Assembly: GCA_037444625.1 (NCBI GenBank)
Contig: JBBIMA010000006.1
Coordinates: 1 to 64,000 of the forward strand
Direction: 5' to 3'
Source of the DNA: DTHT01 sp037444625
GTDB taxonomy: Bacteria; Acidobacteriota; Terriglobia; Bryobacterales; Bryobacteraceae
DNA: 64,000 nt
The position numbers and the translations under genes were made by a program. Of the stretch, positions 54,421-64,000 are shown piece by piece; positions within the stretch are counted from its first letter, which is position 1, and every line of letters starts with the position of its first letter. The notes below the pieces were generated by a model. It ran no database searches. It saw nothing but the letters and a program-made list of their open reading frames with translations, and had not been told where the DNA came from.

Positions 54421-55503
54421 TCAGCGCCTCCGGGGCCGGATGACCCGGTGGTACTCGAAGAAGGCGCGCACGCGTTCATCCGCCAGGAGGCCGCGGTGGA
54501 CTTGCAGCAACACCATGCCGCTATGGTTGTTAGCCTCCACCACATTGAAGCCGTCCTCCCGCACCGCCACGTCCCAGCCGACATAATCGAGGAAGTCATA
54601 GGCCTCGGTGGCCGCCAGAAGGCGCTCGACCAGATGGCTCCAACCGGGCACCTCGACTCCTTCGATCAGCGCGCCGGTCTCCGGATGCCGGCTGAACCAT
54701 TCCATGCGCCCCGATTTGGGGTAGGTGGTCGCCTTTCCCATCACTCCGCTGGCGACATCCACTTCCGCGCCGAAACCGCCCCGTTGGAAGTTGTCCGTGG
54801 GCGCCGAAGTTCGGCTACCGAAGCGATGGACGGCGACCGCGACGAAGGCCTGCCGGTCCCGAAACGGGTCGCGCATGACCAACACGCGCACGGTGTTGGT
54901 GCTGGAGGGGTAAATCCTGGCGGCATACTCTCCGTTAGGCGCGAACTCAGTCACCATGTAGTTGGTCGCCTGGCGGAACAACGCGTCCAAGGCCTCCTCG
55001 CCGGCCGGTGAACCGTCCAGCAGGAAGCGGCCCTGCTCCCAAGCCAGAACGTGGAAACCCTTGCCGGCGCTCTCGCCGAAGGGTTTCATGACCAGCCGGC
55101 CGAGATGTCGGCACGCCTCCCGCAGCGCCTCGGGACTGTCAATCCTGGGCTCCCTCAGCAAGGGCACGATCTTGCCCGCCGAGATCCAGGCAAGGGTGGC
55201 CGGCACGGGCAACAAGCCCTTGAAGAAAGCTTCGAAAAGCAGCTTGTCATGCAGCACTTCAGGTCTGCGATTGATGCGGGAGGTCCGGATCACTCGGTGA
55301 TATTCCGGCAGGTAGTTCGAGATGGGGTTCCGGTCCAGGCCATAGATCAGGTGGCATTCGCGGGGAAAACCGCGGCGCCACATGGCGAGGCAGGTGGTCA
55401 GCGGGACCGGGAAGGTCGCGCGGCGATCGTGACGCCAGAGTTTGATGAGGCCCCGGATGAGTTGCCAGGGGCGGGCCGAAAGGCGCTCCAGATGATCGAG
55501 CAC
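54421..55503 (-). CDS. ATP-grasp protein, sugar-transfer-associated type
   Basis: The 360-residue protein matches the ATP-grasp group found beside polysaccharide genes. It has an N-terminal region with NPISNYLPEY, then the nucleotide-binding LVMKPFGESAGKGFHVL and VTEFAPNGEYAARIYP, and the metal-binding end DYVGWDVAVREDGFNVVEANNHSG. It likely ligates an amino acid or similar carboxylate to an acceptor with ATP. The substrate is unknown, and no glycan cluster adjoins it. The start is GTG at 55503, with AAGGAC upstream. It is convergent with the HypE-like gene and 86 bp downstream of lon. Confidence 0.8.
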   Translation of the reverse strand: MLDHLERLSARPWQLIRGLIKLWRHDRRATFPVPLTTCLAMWRRGFPRECHLIYGLDRNPISNYLPEYHRVIRTSRINRRPEVLHDKLLFEAFFKGLLPVPATLAWISAGKIVPLLREPRIDSPEALREACRHLGRLVMKPFGESAGKGFHVLAWEQGRFLLDGSPAGEEALDALFRQATNYMVTEFAPNGEYAARIYPSSTNTVRVLVMRDPFRDRQAFVAVAVHRFGSRTSAPTDNFQRGGFGAEVDVASGVMGKATTYPKSGRMEWFSRHPETGALIEGVEVPGWSHLVERLLAATEAYDFLDYVGWDVAVREDGFNVVEANNHSGMVLLQVHRGLLADERVRAFFEYHRVIRPRRR

Positions 55504-55589
55504 AAAAGGGTCCTTTTAACGCCTAATGTACCGCGTCCCTATCTTAGACCGCCCGTCGGGGCGAACGCCCGCCGCTCCGGCGCCCGCCC

Positions 55590-57947
55590 TCAACCCGCCT
55601 TCACCGGTTCGAGCTTCTCTTGAAGCTGCGGGAGCGCCGCGGCCAGCACGTCCTCGATGCGCTCGACCAAGACGAATTCGATCTCGCCGCGCACCTCCTC
55701 GGGCAGATCGCGCAGGTCCTTGTTGTTGGCCTTGGGCAGGATCACCCGGCGGATGCCCGCGCGGCGGGCCGCCAGGACCTTCTCCTTGACCCCGCCGATG
55801 GGCAGCACCAGGCCGGTGAGGGTGATCTCACCGGTCATCGCCGTATCGCTGCGCGCCGGCAGGCCGGCGTACAGCGAGGCCATGGCCACCGCCATCGTGA
55901 TGCCGGCCGAAGGGCCGTCCTTGGGGATCGCCCCCGCCGGCACGTGGATGTGCAGGCCGGAGCGCTTGAACAGGTCGCGCTCGATGTGCAGCTCGTCGGC
56001 GTGCGACCAGAGATAGCTCTGGGCCGCCTTGGCCGACTCCTGCATGACCGCGCCCACCTGACCGGTGATGGTCAGGCCGCGACCGCCGGGCAGCAGGGTG
56101 GCCTCCACGTAGAGCACCTCGCCGCCGGTTTCCGTCCAGGCCAGCCCGGTGGCCACGCCGGGAGGAAGCTGCCGGCGCACCTCCTCGGGCAGGAAGGGCG
56201 CCGGGCCCAGGTAATCCGGCAGGTCCTCGGGACGCACGGCGACCGGGGTCGTATCGCCCTCGGCGAAGCGCAGCGCCACCTTGCGCGCCACCCGGCCGAT
56301 GGCGCGCTCCAGCCGCCGCAAGCCGGCCTCCCGCGTATAACGGGAGATGATCTGCCGGACCGCCTCCGGAGAAAACGAGCACTGCTCGGCGGTCAGCCCG
56401 GCCTGTTGGAGCTGGCGCGGAATCAGGTAACGCTCGGCGATGGCCAGCTTTTCCTCCTCGCTGTAGCCCGGCAGTCGCAGCACCTCCATGCGGTCCAGCA
56501 GGGGCTGGGGCACCGTGTCCAGCGTGTTGGCGGTGGTGATGAAGAAGACCTTGGAGAGATCGAAGGGCAGGTCCAGATAGTTGTCCCGGAACTCCTTGTT
56601 CTGCTCGGGATCCAGGATCTCCAGCAGGGCGGCCGCCGGGTCGCCCCGGAAATCGCGCCCCAGCTTGTCCACCTCGTCCAGCATGAGCACCGGGTTGTTG
56701 GAGCCCGCCCGGCGGACGGCCTGAATGATGCGGCCGGGCATGGCCCCCACGTAGGTGCGCCGGTGCCCGCGCAGTTCGGCCTCGTCGTGCAGCCCGCCCA
56801 GGCTCATGCGCTCGAACTTGCGCCCCAGGGCGCGGGCGATGGACTGCCCGAGGGATGTCTTGCCCACGCCCGGCGGTCCCACAAAACAGAGGATGGGGGC
56901 TTTGGCCTGGGGATTGAGCTTCAGCACGCCCAGGTGTTCGAGGATCCGCTCCTTGACGTCCTTCAGATCGAAGTGGTCCTCGTCCAGGATCTGGCGGGCG
57001 CGCGCGATGTCAAGCTGGTCCTCCGTGGCCGCGCGCCAGGGCAGCTCGACCACGAACTCCAGGTAGGTGCGAATCACCTGGTAGTCGGGCGCCGCCGGCG
57101 GCAGCTTCTCCAGGCGCGACAGCTCGCGCTCGGCCTCCTTGCGCACCAGCTCGGGCAGATCCAGTTTGGCCAGTCGCTCGCGCAGCAGCTCGATTTCGGC
57201 CTGCTGGGGGTCCTTCTCGCCCAGCTCCTGCTGGATGGCCCGGAGCTGCTGGCGCAGGAAGTACTCGCGCTGCTGCTTGCTCATCTCGCTCTGGGTCTGG
57301 CTGGCGATCTTCGAGCGCAGCTCGAGCACCTGGACCTCGTGAGCCAGGTAGGCGTGCATCAGGCGCAGGGCTTCGCTACAGCTCTGGGCCTCCAGCAGAG
57401 CCTGCTCCTTGGACAGCTCGAGACTCAGCATCGAGGCCAGCAGGAAGACCAGCCGCAGGGGATCCTCCGTGGAGACCAGCAACTGGTTGAGCTCGGGCGG
57501 GGCCTGCGGCTGGGCCAGGGAGAGCGCTTTGGCGGCCAGCTCCATCACCGCCCGGTGCAGGGCCTCGACCTCGGTGGTCCGCTCGCTGGGCAGCGGATGG
57601 GGGCGGGCCCGCACCTTCAGGTAGGGTTCGGTTTGTTCGGGCTTCAGCAACACGACCCGCTCCACCCCCAGCACGATCAGCTCCATGTGCGCTTCGCTCG
57701 GGCGCGACATGCGCTTGATCACCGCCTTGGTCCCGATGGTGTACAGGTCGCTCAGAGCCGGCTTCTCGACGTTGGGGTCGCGCTGGGCGACGATGATGAT
57801 CTCCTTCTCCTCGGTCGCCAGGGCCGCCTCGGCCGCCGCCAGCGAGGCCGGCCGCCCCACCGAAAGGGGCATCAACAGGTGCGGAAACAGCACGCTGTTT
57901 TTCAGAGGCAGCACCGGCAGCAGCTCGATGCTCTCGCTTTCGCTCAT
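55590..57947 (-). CDS. lon: ATP-dependent protease Lon
   Basis: Degrades misfolded and regulatory proteins. The 785-residue enzyme has the LON substrate-binding domain (LPLKNSVLFPHLLMPL), a coiled region, AAA+ with Walker A GPPGVGKTSLG near 359 and Walker B MLDEVDKLG, and the protease domain with S680 in DGPSAGIT and a lysine near 721 in GGVKEKV. The length is standard. It is the last gene of the clpB-hsp20-lon operon, 10 bp after hsp20. A GC-rich hairpin (near 55558-55575) follows in the gap before the ATP-grasp gene. Confidence 0.97.
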   Translation of the reverse strand: MSESESIELLPVLPLKNSVLFPHLLMPLSVGRPASLAAAEAALATEEKEIIIVAQRDPNVEKPALSDLYTIGTKAVIKRMSRPSEAHMELIVLGVERVVLLKPEQTEPYLKVRARPHPLPSERTTEVEALHRAVMELAAKALSLAQPQAPPELNQLLVSTEDPLRLVFLLASMLSLELSKEQALLEAQSCSEALRLMHAYLAHEVQVLELRSKIASQTQSEMSKQQREYFLRQQLRAIQQELGEKDPQQAEIELLRERLAKLDLPELVRKEAERELSRLEKLPPAAPDYQVIRTYLEFVVELPWRAATEDQLDIARARQILDEDHFDLKDVKERILEHLGVLKLNPQAKAPILCFVGPPGVGKTSLGQSIARALGRKFERMSLGGLHDEAELRGHRRTYVGAMPGRIIQAVRRAGSNNPVLMLDEVDKLGRDFRGDPAAALLEILDPEQNKEFRDNYLDLPFDLSKVFFITTANTLDTVPQPLLDRMEVLRLPGYSEEEKLAIAERYLIPRQLQQAGLTAEQCSFSPEAVRQIISRYTREAGLRRLERAIGRVARKVALRFAEGDTTPVAVRPEDLPDYLGPAPFLPEEVRRQLPPGVATGLAWTETGGEVLYVEATLLPGGRGLTITGQVGAVMQESAKAAQSYLWSHADELHIERDLFKRSGLHIHVPAGAIPKDGPSAGITMAVAMASLYAGLPARSDTAMTGEITLTGLVLPIGGVKEKVLAARRAGIRRVILPKANNKDLRDLPEEVRGEIEFVLVERIEDVLAAALPQLQEKLEPVKAG

Positions 57948-57957
57948 CGGGACCTCC

Positions 57958-58311
57958 TCAACCGAGCAGGCGAAGCAGCAGAATGCCGTCGCGATATTCC
58001 ACCCGCAGGCGCGCCTCTCCCGGATCGCAGGGCAATTCGACGGTGCGCTCGAAGCGGCTGTAGGCGATCTCCATCATGTGGTGCTGCCCCCCTTCCTCCA
58101 GCGCCCAGTCCCGGCGCACGCCGCTCACCGTGATCCGTCCGCCCTGCCGGTGAATGCTGATGTCCTCCAAGCGCACACCCGCCAGCTCGAATTTCAGCAG
58201 CCAGCCGTAAGGCGTGCGGTAGACGTCGGCGGCCGGCCGCCAGGGCGCCTCCTGCCGCAGCGCGGGAGCCGCGGCGAAGACCACGAACATTTGCTTGGGC
58301 TTCTCCTGCAC
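57958..58311 (-). CDS. Small heat shock protein, Hsp20/alpha-crystallin family
   Basis: A 117-residue holdase chaperone. The alpha-crystallin domain spans about 25-115: ADVYRTPYGWLLKFELAGVRLEDISI, GRITVSGVRRD, SRFERTVELPCDPG and the terminal VEYRDGILLLRL. The N-terminal arm is short, and there is no I-x-I tail, so the oligomers may be small. It lies between clpB (28 bp) and lon (10 bp), which fits a stress-response operon controlled from the clpB promoter. Confidence 0.93.
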   Translation of the reverse strand: MQEKPKQMFVVFAAAPALRQEAPWRPAADVYRTPYGWLLKFELAGVRLEDISIHRQGGRITVSGVRRDWALEEGGQHHMMEIAYSRFERTVELPCDPGEARLRVEYRDGILLLRLLG

Positions 58312-58339
58312 AACTTTATTCTCGCGCGACCGGGCCGGC

Positions 58340-60976
<2,637 letters not shown>

Positions 60977-61002
60977 AGGGTCACCGAAAATATGAGCGTA
61001 GC

Positions 61003-61018
61003 GATATAAGCTAATATC
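61003..61018. promoter_or_regulatory. Palindrome over the clpB start site, possible operator
   Basis: GATATAAGCTAATATC matches its reverse complement at 14 of 16 positions and directly abuts the -10 element, covering the predicted transcription start. It is neither the CIRCE nor the HAIR (HspR) sequence. Confidence 0.45.
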
Positions 61019-61047
61019 AGTGTAGCATTGTGATGGCAAGGCGTCAA
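61019..61047 (-). promoter_or_regulatory. Sigma-70-like promoter of the clpB operon
   Basis: On the minus strand TTGACG (61042-61047) and TACACT (61019-61024) are separated by exactly 17 bases. The leader is about 37 nt. This is the vegetative type, with no sigma-32-like elements, so heat control would come from a repressor. Confidence 0.7.
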
Positions 61048-61082
61048 GCCTGCTGCTTAACCCGCTGAAAAATAAGAAGGTT

Positions 61083-61691
61083 CTACCTCAGATCCCCAAC
61101 CGCCCCGCCAGCCAGCCACCCAAACAGCCGCCTCATCGCCTCCCCTCGATGGCTCACCCCCATCTTCCGCTCCGCGCTTACCTCCCCAAAGGTCGCCCCA
61201 AACGGCTCGTAGTAAAACAGCGGGTCGTAGCCGAAACCCCCGGTCCCGCGAGGCGCCTCCGCAATCCGCCCCTGGACCGTTCCGCGAAACGTCCCCAGCA
61301 ACCGCCCGCGCTCGGCCAGCGCCGCCACGCACACGTACCGCGCCGTCCGCTCCCCCACCCCCTGAAGTTTTTCGAGTAGCAGCCGGTTGTTCGCCTCGTC
61401 ATCGGCCTCCGGACCGGCGAACCGGGCCGAATACAGGCCGGGAGCCCCGCCCAGCGCGTCCACTTCCAGGCCCGAGTCCTCGGCGAACAGCGGCCCCGGG
61501 GCGAAGGCGCTGTAGTAAAGCGCCTTGCCCACCGCGTTCTCCTCGAAGGTCCGACCCGTCTCGGGCGGGGCGGCGATCGCCTCCAGGCCCGGCAACGGCT
61601 CGATGCGAATGCGCCCGCCGCCGTAGCGCTCGGCCGCCAGGCGAAACTCGCGCAGTTTGCCGGCGTTGGTGGTGGCGCAGTAAAGGATCAC
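61083..61691 (-). CDS. rdgB: XTP/dITP pyrophosphatase (RdgB/HAM1 family)
   Basis: Hydrolyses non-canonical purine triphosphates (dITP, XTP) to keep them out of DNA and RNA. The 202-residue protein has TTNAGKLREF (7-16), the metal/substrate segment FAEDSGLEVDALGGAPGLYSAR, GFGYDPLF and the terminal SHRGEAMRRL (S-H-R signature). Its start overlaps the rph stop by four bases, a frequent pairing in bacteria. Confidence 0.96.
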   Translation of the reverse strand: MILYCATTNAGKLREFRLAAERYGGGRIRIEPLPGLEAIAAPPETGRTFEENAVGKALYYSAFAPGPLFAEDSGLEVDALGGAPGLYSARFAGPEADDEANNRLLLEKLQGVGERTARYVCVAALAERGRLLGTFRGTVQGRIAEAPRGTGGFGYDPLFYYEPFGATFGEVSAERKMGVSHRGEAMRRLFGWLAGGAVGDLR

Positions 61692-62407
61692 GGCAGCTTG
61701 ACCAGCGAGCGCTGGATCTCGATCAACTGCGCGATGCCGCGCCGGGCCATGGCCAGTAGCGCGCCGAGCTGCTCCTCATCGAACGGGGTCTGCTCGGCGG
61801 TGGCCTGTATCTCGACGAAGCGTCCGGCGCCCGTCATGACGACGTTCATGTCCACTTGGGCGCGCGCGTCCTCCTCGTAGCAGAGGTCCATCAGCGCCGC
61901 GCCGTCCACCAATCCCACGCTCACCGCCGCCACGTAGTCCCGCACGGGGTGGCTCTTCAGCAAGCCGAACTCGACCAGCCGGCCGAGAGCCTGAGCCAGG
62001 GCCACGAAAGCCCCGGTGATGGCCGCCGTGCGCGTGCCGCCGTCGGCCTGGATGACGTCGCAGTCCAGGATCACCGTGCGCTCCCCCAGCACCGCCAGAT
62101 CGGCCACCGCCCGGAGCGAGCGTCCGATGAGCCGCTGGATTTCCTGCGTCCGCCCGGAAGGCCGCCCGCGGCTGATCTCGCGCGGCGTGCGGGTAATGGT
62201 GGCCCGGGGCAGCAGCGAGTACTCGGCGGTGATCCATCCCTTGCCGCTGCCGCGCAGGAACTGGGGAACGCTCTCCTCGAGCGAGGCCGCGCAGAGCACG
62301 CGCGTGTTGCCCATCTCGATCAGGCAGGAGCCCTCGGCGGTGAGCAGGTAGTCGGGCGTGATGCGCACGGGCCGCAACTGGTCGGCGGAACGCTGATCGC
62401 TGCGCAT
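61688..62407 (-). CDS. rph: Ribonuclease PH
   Basis: A phosphorolytic 3'-exonuclease that trims tRNA precursors. The 239 residues show the family motifs: RSDQRSADQLRPVRI at the start, GWITAEYSLLPRAT, the phosphate-site QTRTAAITG-like GGTRTAAITGA and LDCDVIQADGG, and the end IELQR-like LIEIQRSLV. The length is normal, without the truncation known in E. coli K-12. It sits between rdgB (four-base overlap) and the small membrane-peptide gene (3 bp). Confidence 0.97.
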   Translation of the reverse strand: MRSDQRSADQLRPVRITPDYLLTAEGSCLIEMGNTRVLCAASLEESVPQFLRGSGKGWITAEYSLLPRATITRTPREISRGRPSGRTQEIQRLIGRSLRAVADLAVLGERTVILDCDVIQADGGTRTAAITGAFVALAQALGRLVEFGLLKSHPVRDYVAAVSVGLVDGAALMDLCYEEDARAQVDMNVVMTGAGRFVEIQATAEQTPFDEEQLGALLAMARRGIAQLIEIQRSLVKLP

Positions 62408-62410
62408 GGT

Positions 62411-62551
62411 TCAGGAAGCCCTCAAAATGGCGTAGAACAGCAACAGCAGCAGCGCCATGGCCGACAGCAGGAACACCAGGCAGGGGATGGCGCTGCGCAG
62501 CCCGCTGGGCGTGCTTTTCTTCTTTGTCTTGGCCGGCTTGAACTTCACCAT
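62411..62551 (-). CDS. 46-residue single-pass membrane peptide
   Basis: A small frame with a Lys-rich N-terminus (MVKFKPAKTKKK), a Ser/Pro linker and one hydrophobic helix (about residues 21-42, rich in Leu with one Cys) ending LRAS. The basic start suggests an N-in orientation. The stop is only 3 bases before the rph ATG, and the start is 21 bases after the preceding gene, so it sits inside a tight operon, which favours it being real. The Shine-Dalgarno is weak (GGAA). The function is unknown. Confidence 0.6.
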   Translation of the reverse strand: MVKFKPAKTKKKSTPSGLRSAIPCLVFLLSAMALLLLLFYAILRAS

Positions 62552-62572
62552 AGCGTTCCAGGCGAATGCGGT

Positions 62573-64000
62573 TCAGACCGCCGCCACCGCCGCCCGCCGC
62601 CCGGCTCCCTTCAAGCAGGCGGCCGCCCGGTGGAAGAATTCCTGCAACCCGGCCAGACTCTCCTCCTCCAGGTCGTCCAGCAGGAGAGCCGCCACCGGGC
62701 GCCCGCGCCGGGCCAGGGCGATCTGGGTGGCCAAAAACTGCGCCAGATGGTAATCCGCAGTGTAGCCGATGGCGGGCAGTTCCGTCGGCCGGGCCGAGGC
62801 CAGCACGGTCGAGAAGCAGCCGCCGTGCCCGATGATCATCTCGTGGTAGGAGTGATTCATCGCCGGCCCCTCGTAGACGTCCACCGGCATTTTCAGGCGG
62901 GCGCGAAACAGCTCGGCGGCCGCCTTTTCGAGCACGCGCCGCACGGCCGCCCCGCGCGCGTCGTAGCGGGTGTCCCCGAAGAAGGTCAACTCGGCATAGC
63001 TCACTCGCCGCCGAGCGGCGTACTGGGCGAGCAGGCCGGCGTAAGCCTCCGCCGCCGAGGCCGCGCCGGCGGCCGGCGCACCCAGGTGGTGACAATAGAG
63101 CGTCAGGCGCCCGGAACGCATTTGCCGCGGCGTGGTGAACATCTCCTGCCAGGCGGCGGTGCGCCGGATGCCGCCGGAACGCCGGGCCTCGGCGTAGATT
63201 TCGGCCGTGATCGCCTTGTACAGCTCGACGCTCGGCTGGGTGACGAAGTTCAACTCCCTCAGGTAGGCCACGCCGAAGACCGCATAGTGGATGAATTGCA
63301 TGTAGGAGGAAAGCCACGAGCCGGCGGGCGCGGTCAGCACCGCCAGGGGATAGCCCGCTCGGCGCAGGGCCGCGATCTTGCGGGCCCCCGGGTGGGCTTC
63401 GCCCCGGATTTGCACCGCCAGGAACGCCCGGTCCTGGCGAGGATCCCTGGGCGAGCGATAGTCGGCCAGCTTGGGCCGCTCGCCCACCACGATTTTCAAG
63501 CCCAGGTCCTCGCGCTTGCCCAGACTCTCCTCGAAGTCCTGCTTGGTCCACAGGGCCGCTCCGCTCCAGGACCTGGGCAACAGCAGGGTCAACTTGTCGC
63601 GTCCCGCCTCGCCTTGGGCATGGATGAAAGCCGCCAGGCGCCAGGCGGTCAGGATGTCGGCTTGCTCCAGCACGGCGGCCGCGATCCAGGCTCGCAGATC
63701 CACCCCCGCCAGGGCCAGCGGGTAGAGGCTGCCCCGGGTGAGCGGGCCGCTGTGCCGTCCGGCGGTCGTGTGGGCGTTGTCCGGCTGGAGCTCGACCCGC
63801 CGGTAGCCGCGCGAACCGGCAAAGCCGTCCAGCAACGAGCCCGGCAGCGTCATGTAGAGGAAGTTCGCCCGACTGGGCACGCCCTGCTTGTCGTAGAGCG
63901 CGGCCAGTTTTTCAAGGTTGACCACCGGCTCGTAGGAGGTCATGCCCATGGCCATGCCGACCACCAGCGTGCGCCGCAACAGGTCCTCCAGGGGCCGAGG
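62573..64000 (-). CDS. Phosphoglucose-isomerase-like protein (5' end beyond right edge)
   Basis: The frame is open to the window edge, giving at least 475 residues. It has the two-fold SIS-type layout and wording of the isomerase half of transaldolase/phosphoglucose-isomerase proteins: VVGMAMGMTSYEPVVNLEKL, ADILTAWRLAAFIHAQGEAGRDKLTLLLP, LWTKQDFEESLGKREDLGLKIV and, near the end, NFVTQPSVELYKAITAEIY. Whether a transaldolase domain precedes it cannot be seen. The C-terminal 120 residues are longer than in a plain Pgi. The start codon is outside the window. An internal TTG at 63979 is unlikely to be the start. Confidence 0.65.
   Translation of the reverse strand, partial: PRPLEDLLRRTLVVGMAMGMTSYEPVVNLEKLAALYDKQGVPSRANFLYMTLPGSLLDGFAGSRGYRRVELQPDNAHTTAGRHSGPLTRGSLYPLALAGVDLRAWIAAAVLEQADILTAWRLAAFIHAQGEAGRDKLTLLLPRSWSGAALWTKQDFEESLGKREDLGLKIVVGERPKLADYRSPRDPRQDRAFLAVQIRGEAHPGARKIAALRRAGYPLAVLTAPAGSWLSSYMQFIHYAVFGVAYLRELNFVTQPSVELYKAITAEIYAEARRSGGIRRTAAWQEMFTTPRQMRSGRLTLYCHHLGAPAAGAASAAEAYAGLLAQYAARRRVSYAELTFFGDTRYDARGAAVRRVLEKAAAELFRARLKMPVDVYEGPAMNHSYHEMIIGHGGCFSTVLASARPTELPAIGYTADYHLAQFLATQIALARRGRPVAALLLDDLEEESLAGLQEFFHRAAACLKGAGRRAAVAAV

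Overview
The window is about two thirds GC, densely packed and almost entirely chromosomal housekeeping sequence. It most likely comes from an Acidobacteriota genome near Bryobacterales/Solibacter. The reasons are two very large TonB-type receptors with an N-terminal carboxypeptidase-regulatory domain, a secreted protein carrying the repeat unit first catalogued in Candidatus Solibacter (TIGR03437-like), many secreted proteins with Tat or Sec signals, and the gene content. This assignment is an inference. No rRNA, tRNA, IS element, prophage or CRISPR array was seen.

Layout. 1-7.7 kb: the 5' part of metH, a Tat-exported RidA protein, an RRM RNA-binding protein behind a 255-nt structured leader, a GT4 glycosyltransferase and a large secreted protein. 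7.7-14.3 kb: a secreted protein of unknown function, a translationally coupled MFS-queC-queE run, then a two-gene unit of an arm-less HU-like protein and a half-HU/TIR fusion, followed by a decayed gene. 14.3-19.4 kb: uvrC, and dnaX-ybaB-recR behind the SRP RNA gene. 19.5-25.7 kb: an almost complete diaminopimelate/lysine operon (dapE-like, asd, lysC, dapB, dapA, dapD) preceded by what reads as a lysine riboswitch. 25.7-42.2 kb: mixed metabolic and envelope genes (amidohydrolase, TPP enzyme, FG-GAP protein, Nramp-related transporter, ECHDC3-like protein, galU, sppA, an rluD-type synthase, an orphan TadG-like protein, an outer-membrane barrel, an orphan tssK, a hybrid histidine kinase). 42.3-52.7 kb: two convergent TonB-type receptors and a small carbohydrate cluster. 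52.7-64 kb: a SlyD-like isomerase, an AIR-synthase/HypE-like protein, an ATP-grasp protein, a clpB-hsp20-lon proteostasis operon with a recognisable promoter and operator-like palindrome, then rdgB, rph, a 46-residue membrane peptide and a phosphoglucose-isomerase-like protein that runs off the right edge.

Working together. The lysine operon is a self-contained unit from aspartate kinase to succinyl-DAP desuccinylation, probably controlled by lysine through RNA. clpB, hsp20 and lon form a heat-shock module. queC and queE supply 7-deazaguanine precursors. The strongest candidate for something undescribed is the HU-like plus half-HU/TIR pair at 12.17-13.00 kb. Its two proteins share the same shortened HU core, overlap by four bases, and the second carries a TIR domain with a plausible NADase glutamate. 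Second in interest are the lysine riboswitch in this phylum and the structured RNA ahead of the RRM gene.
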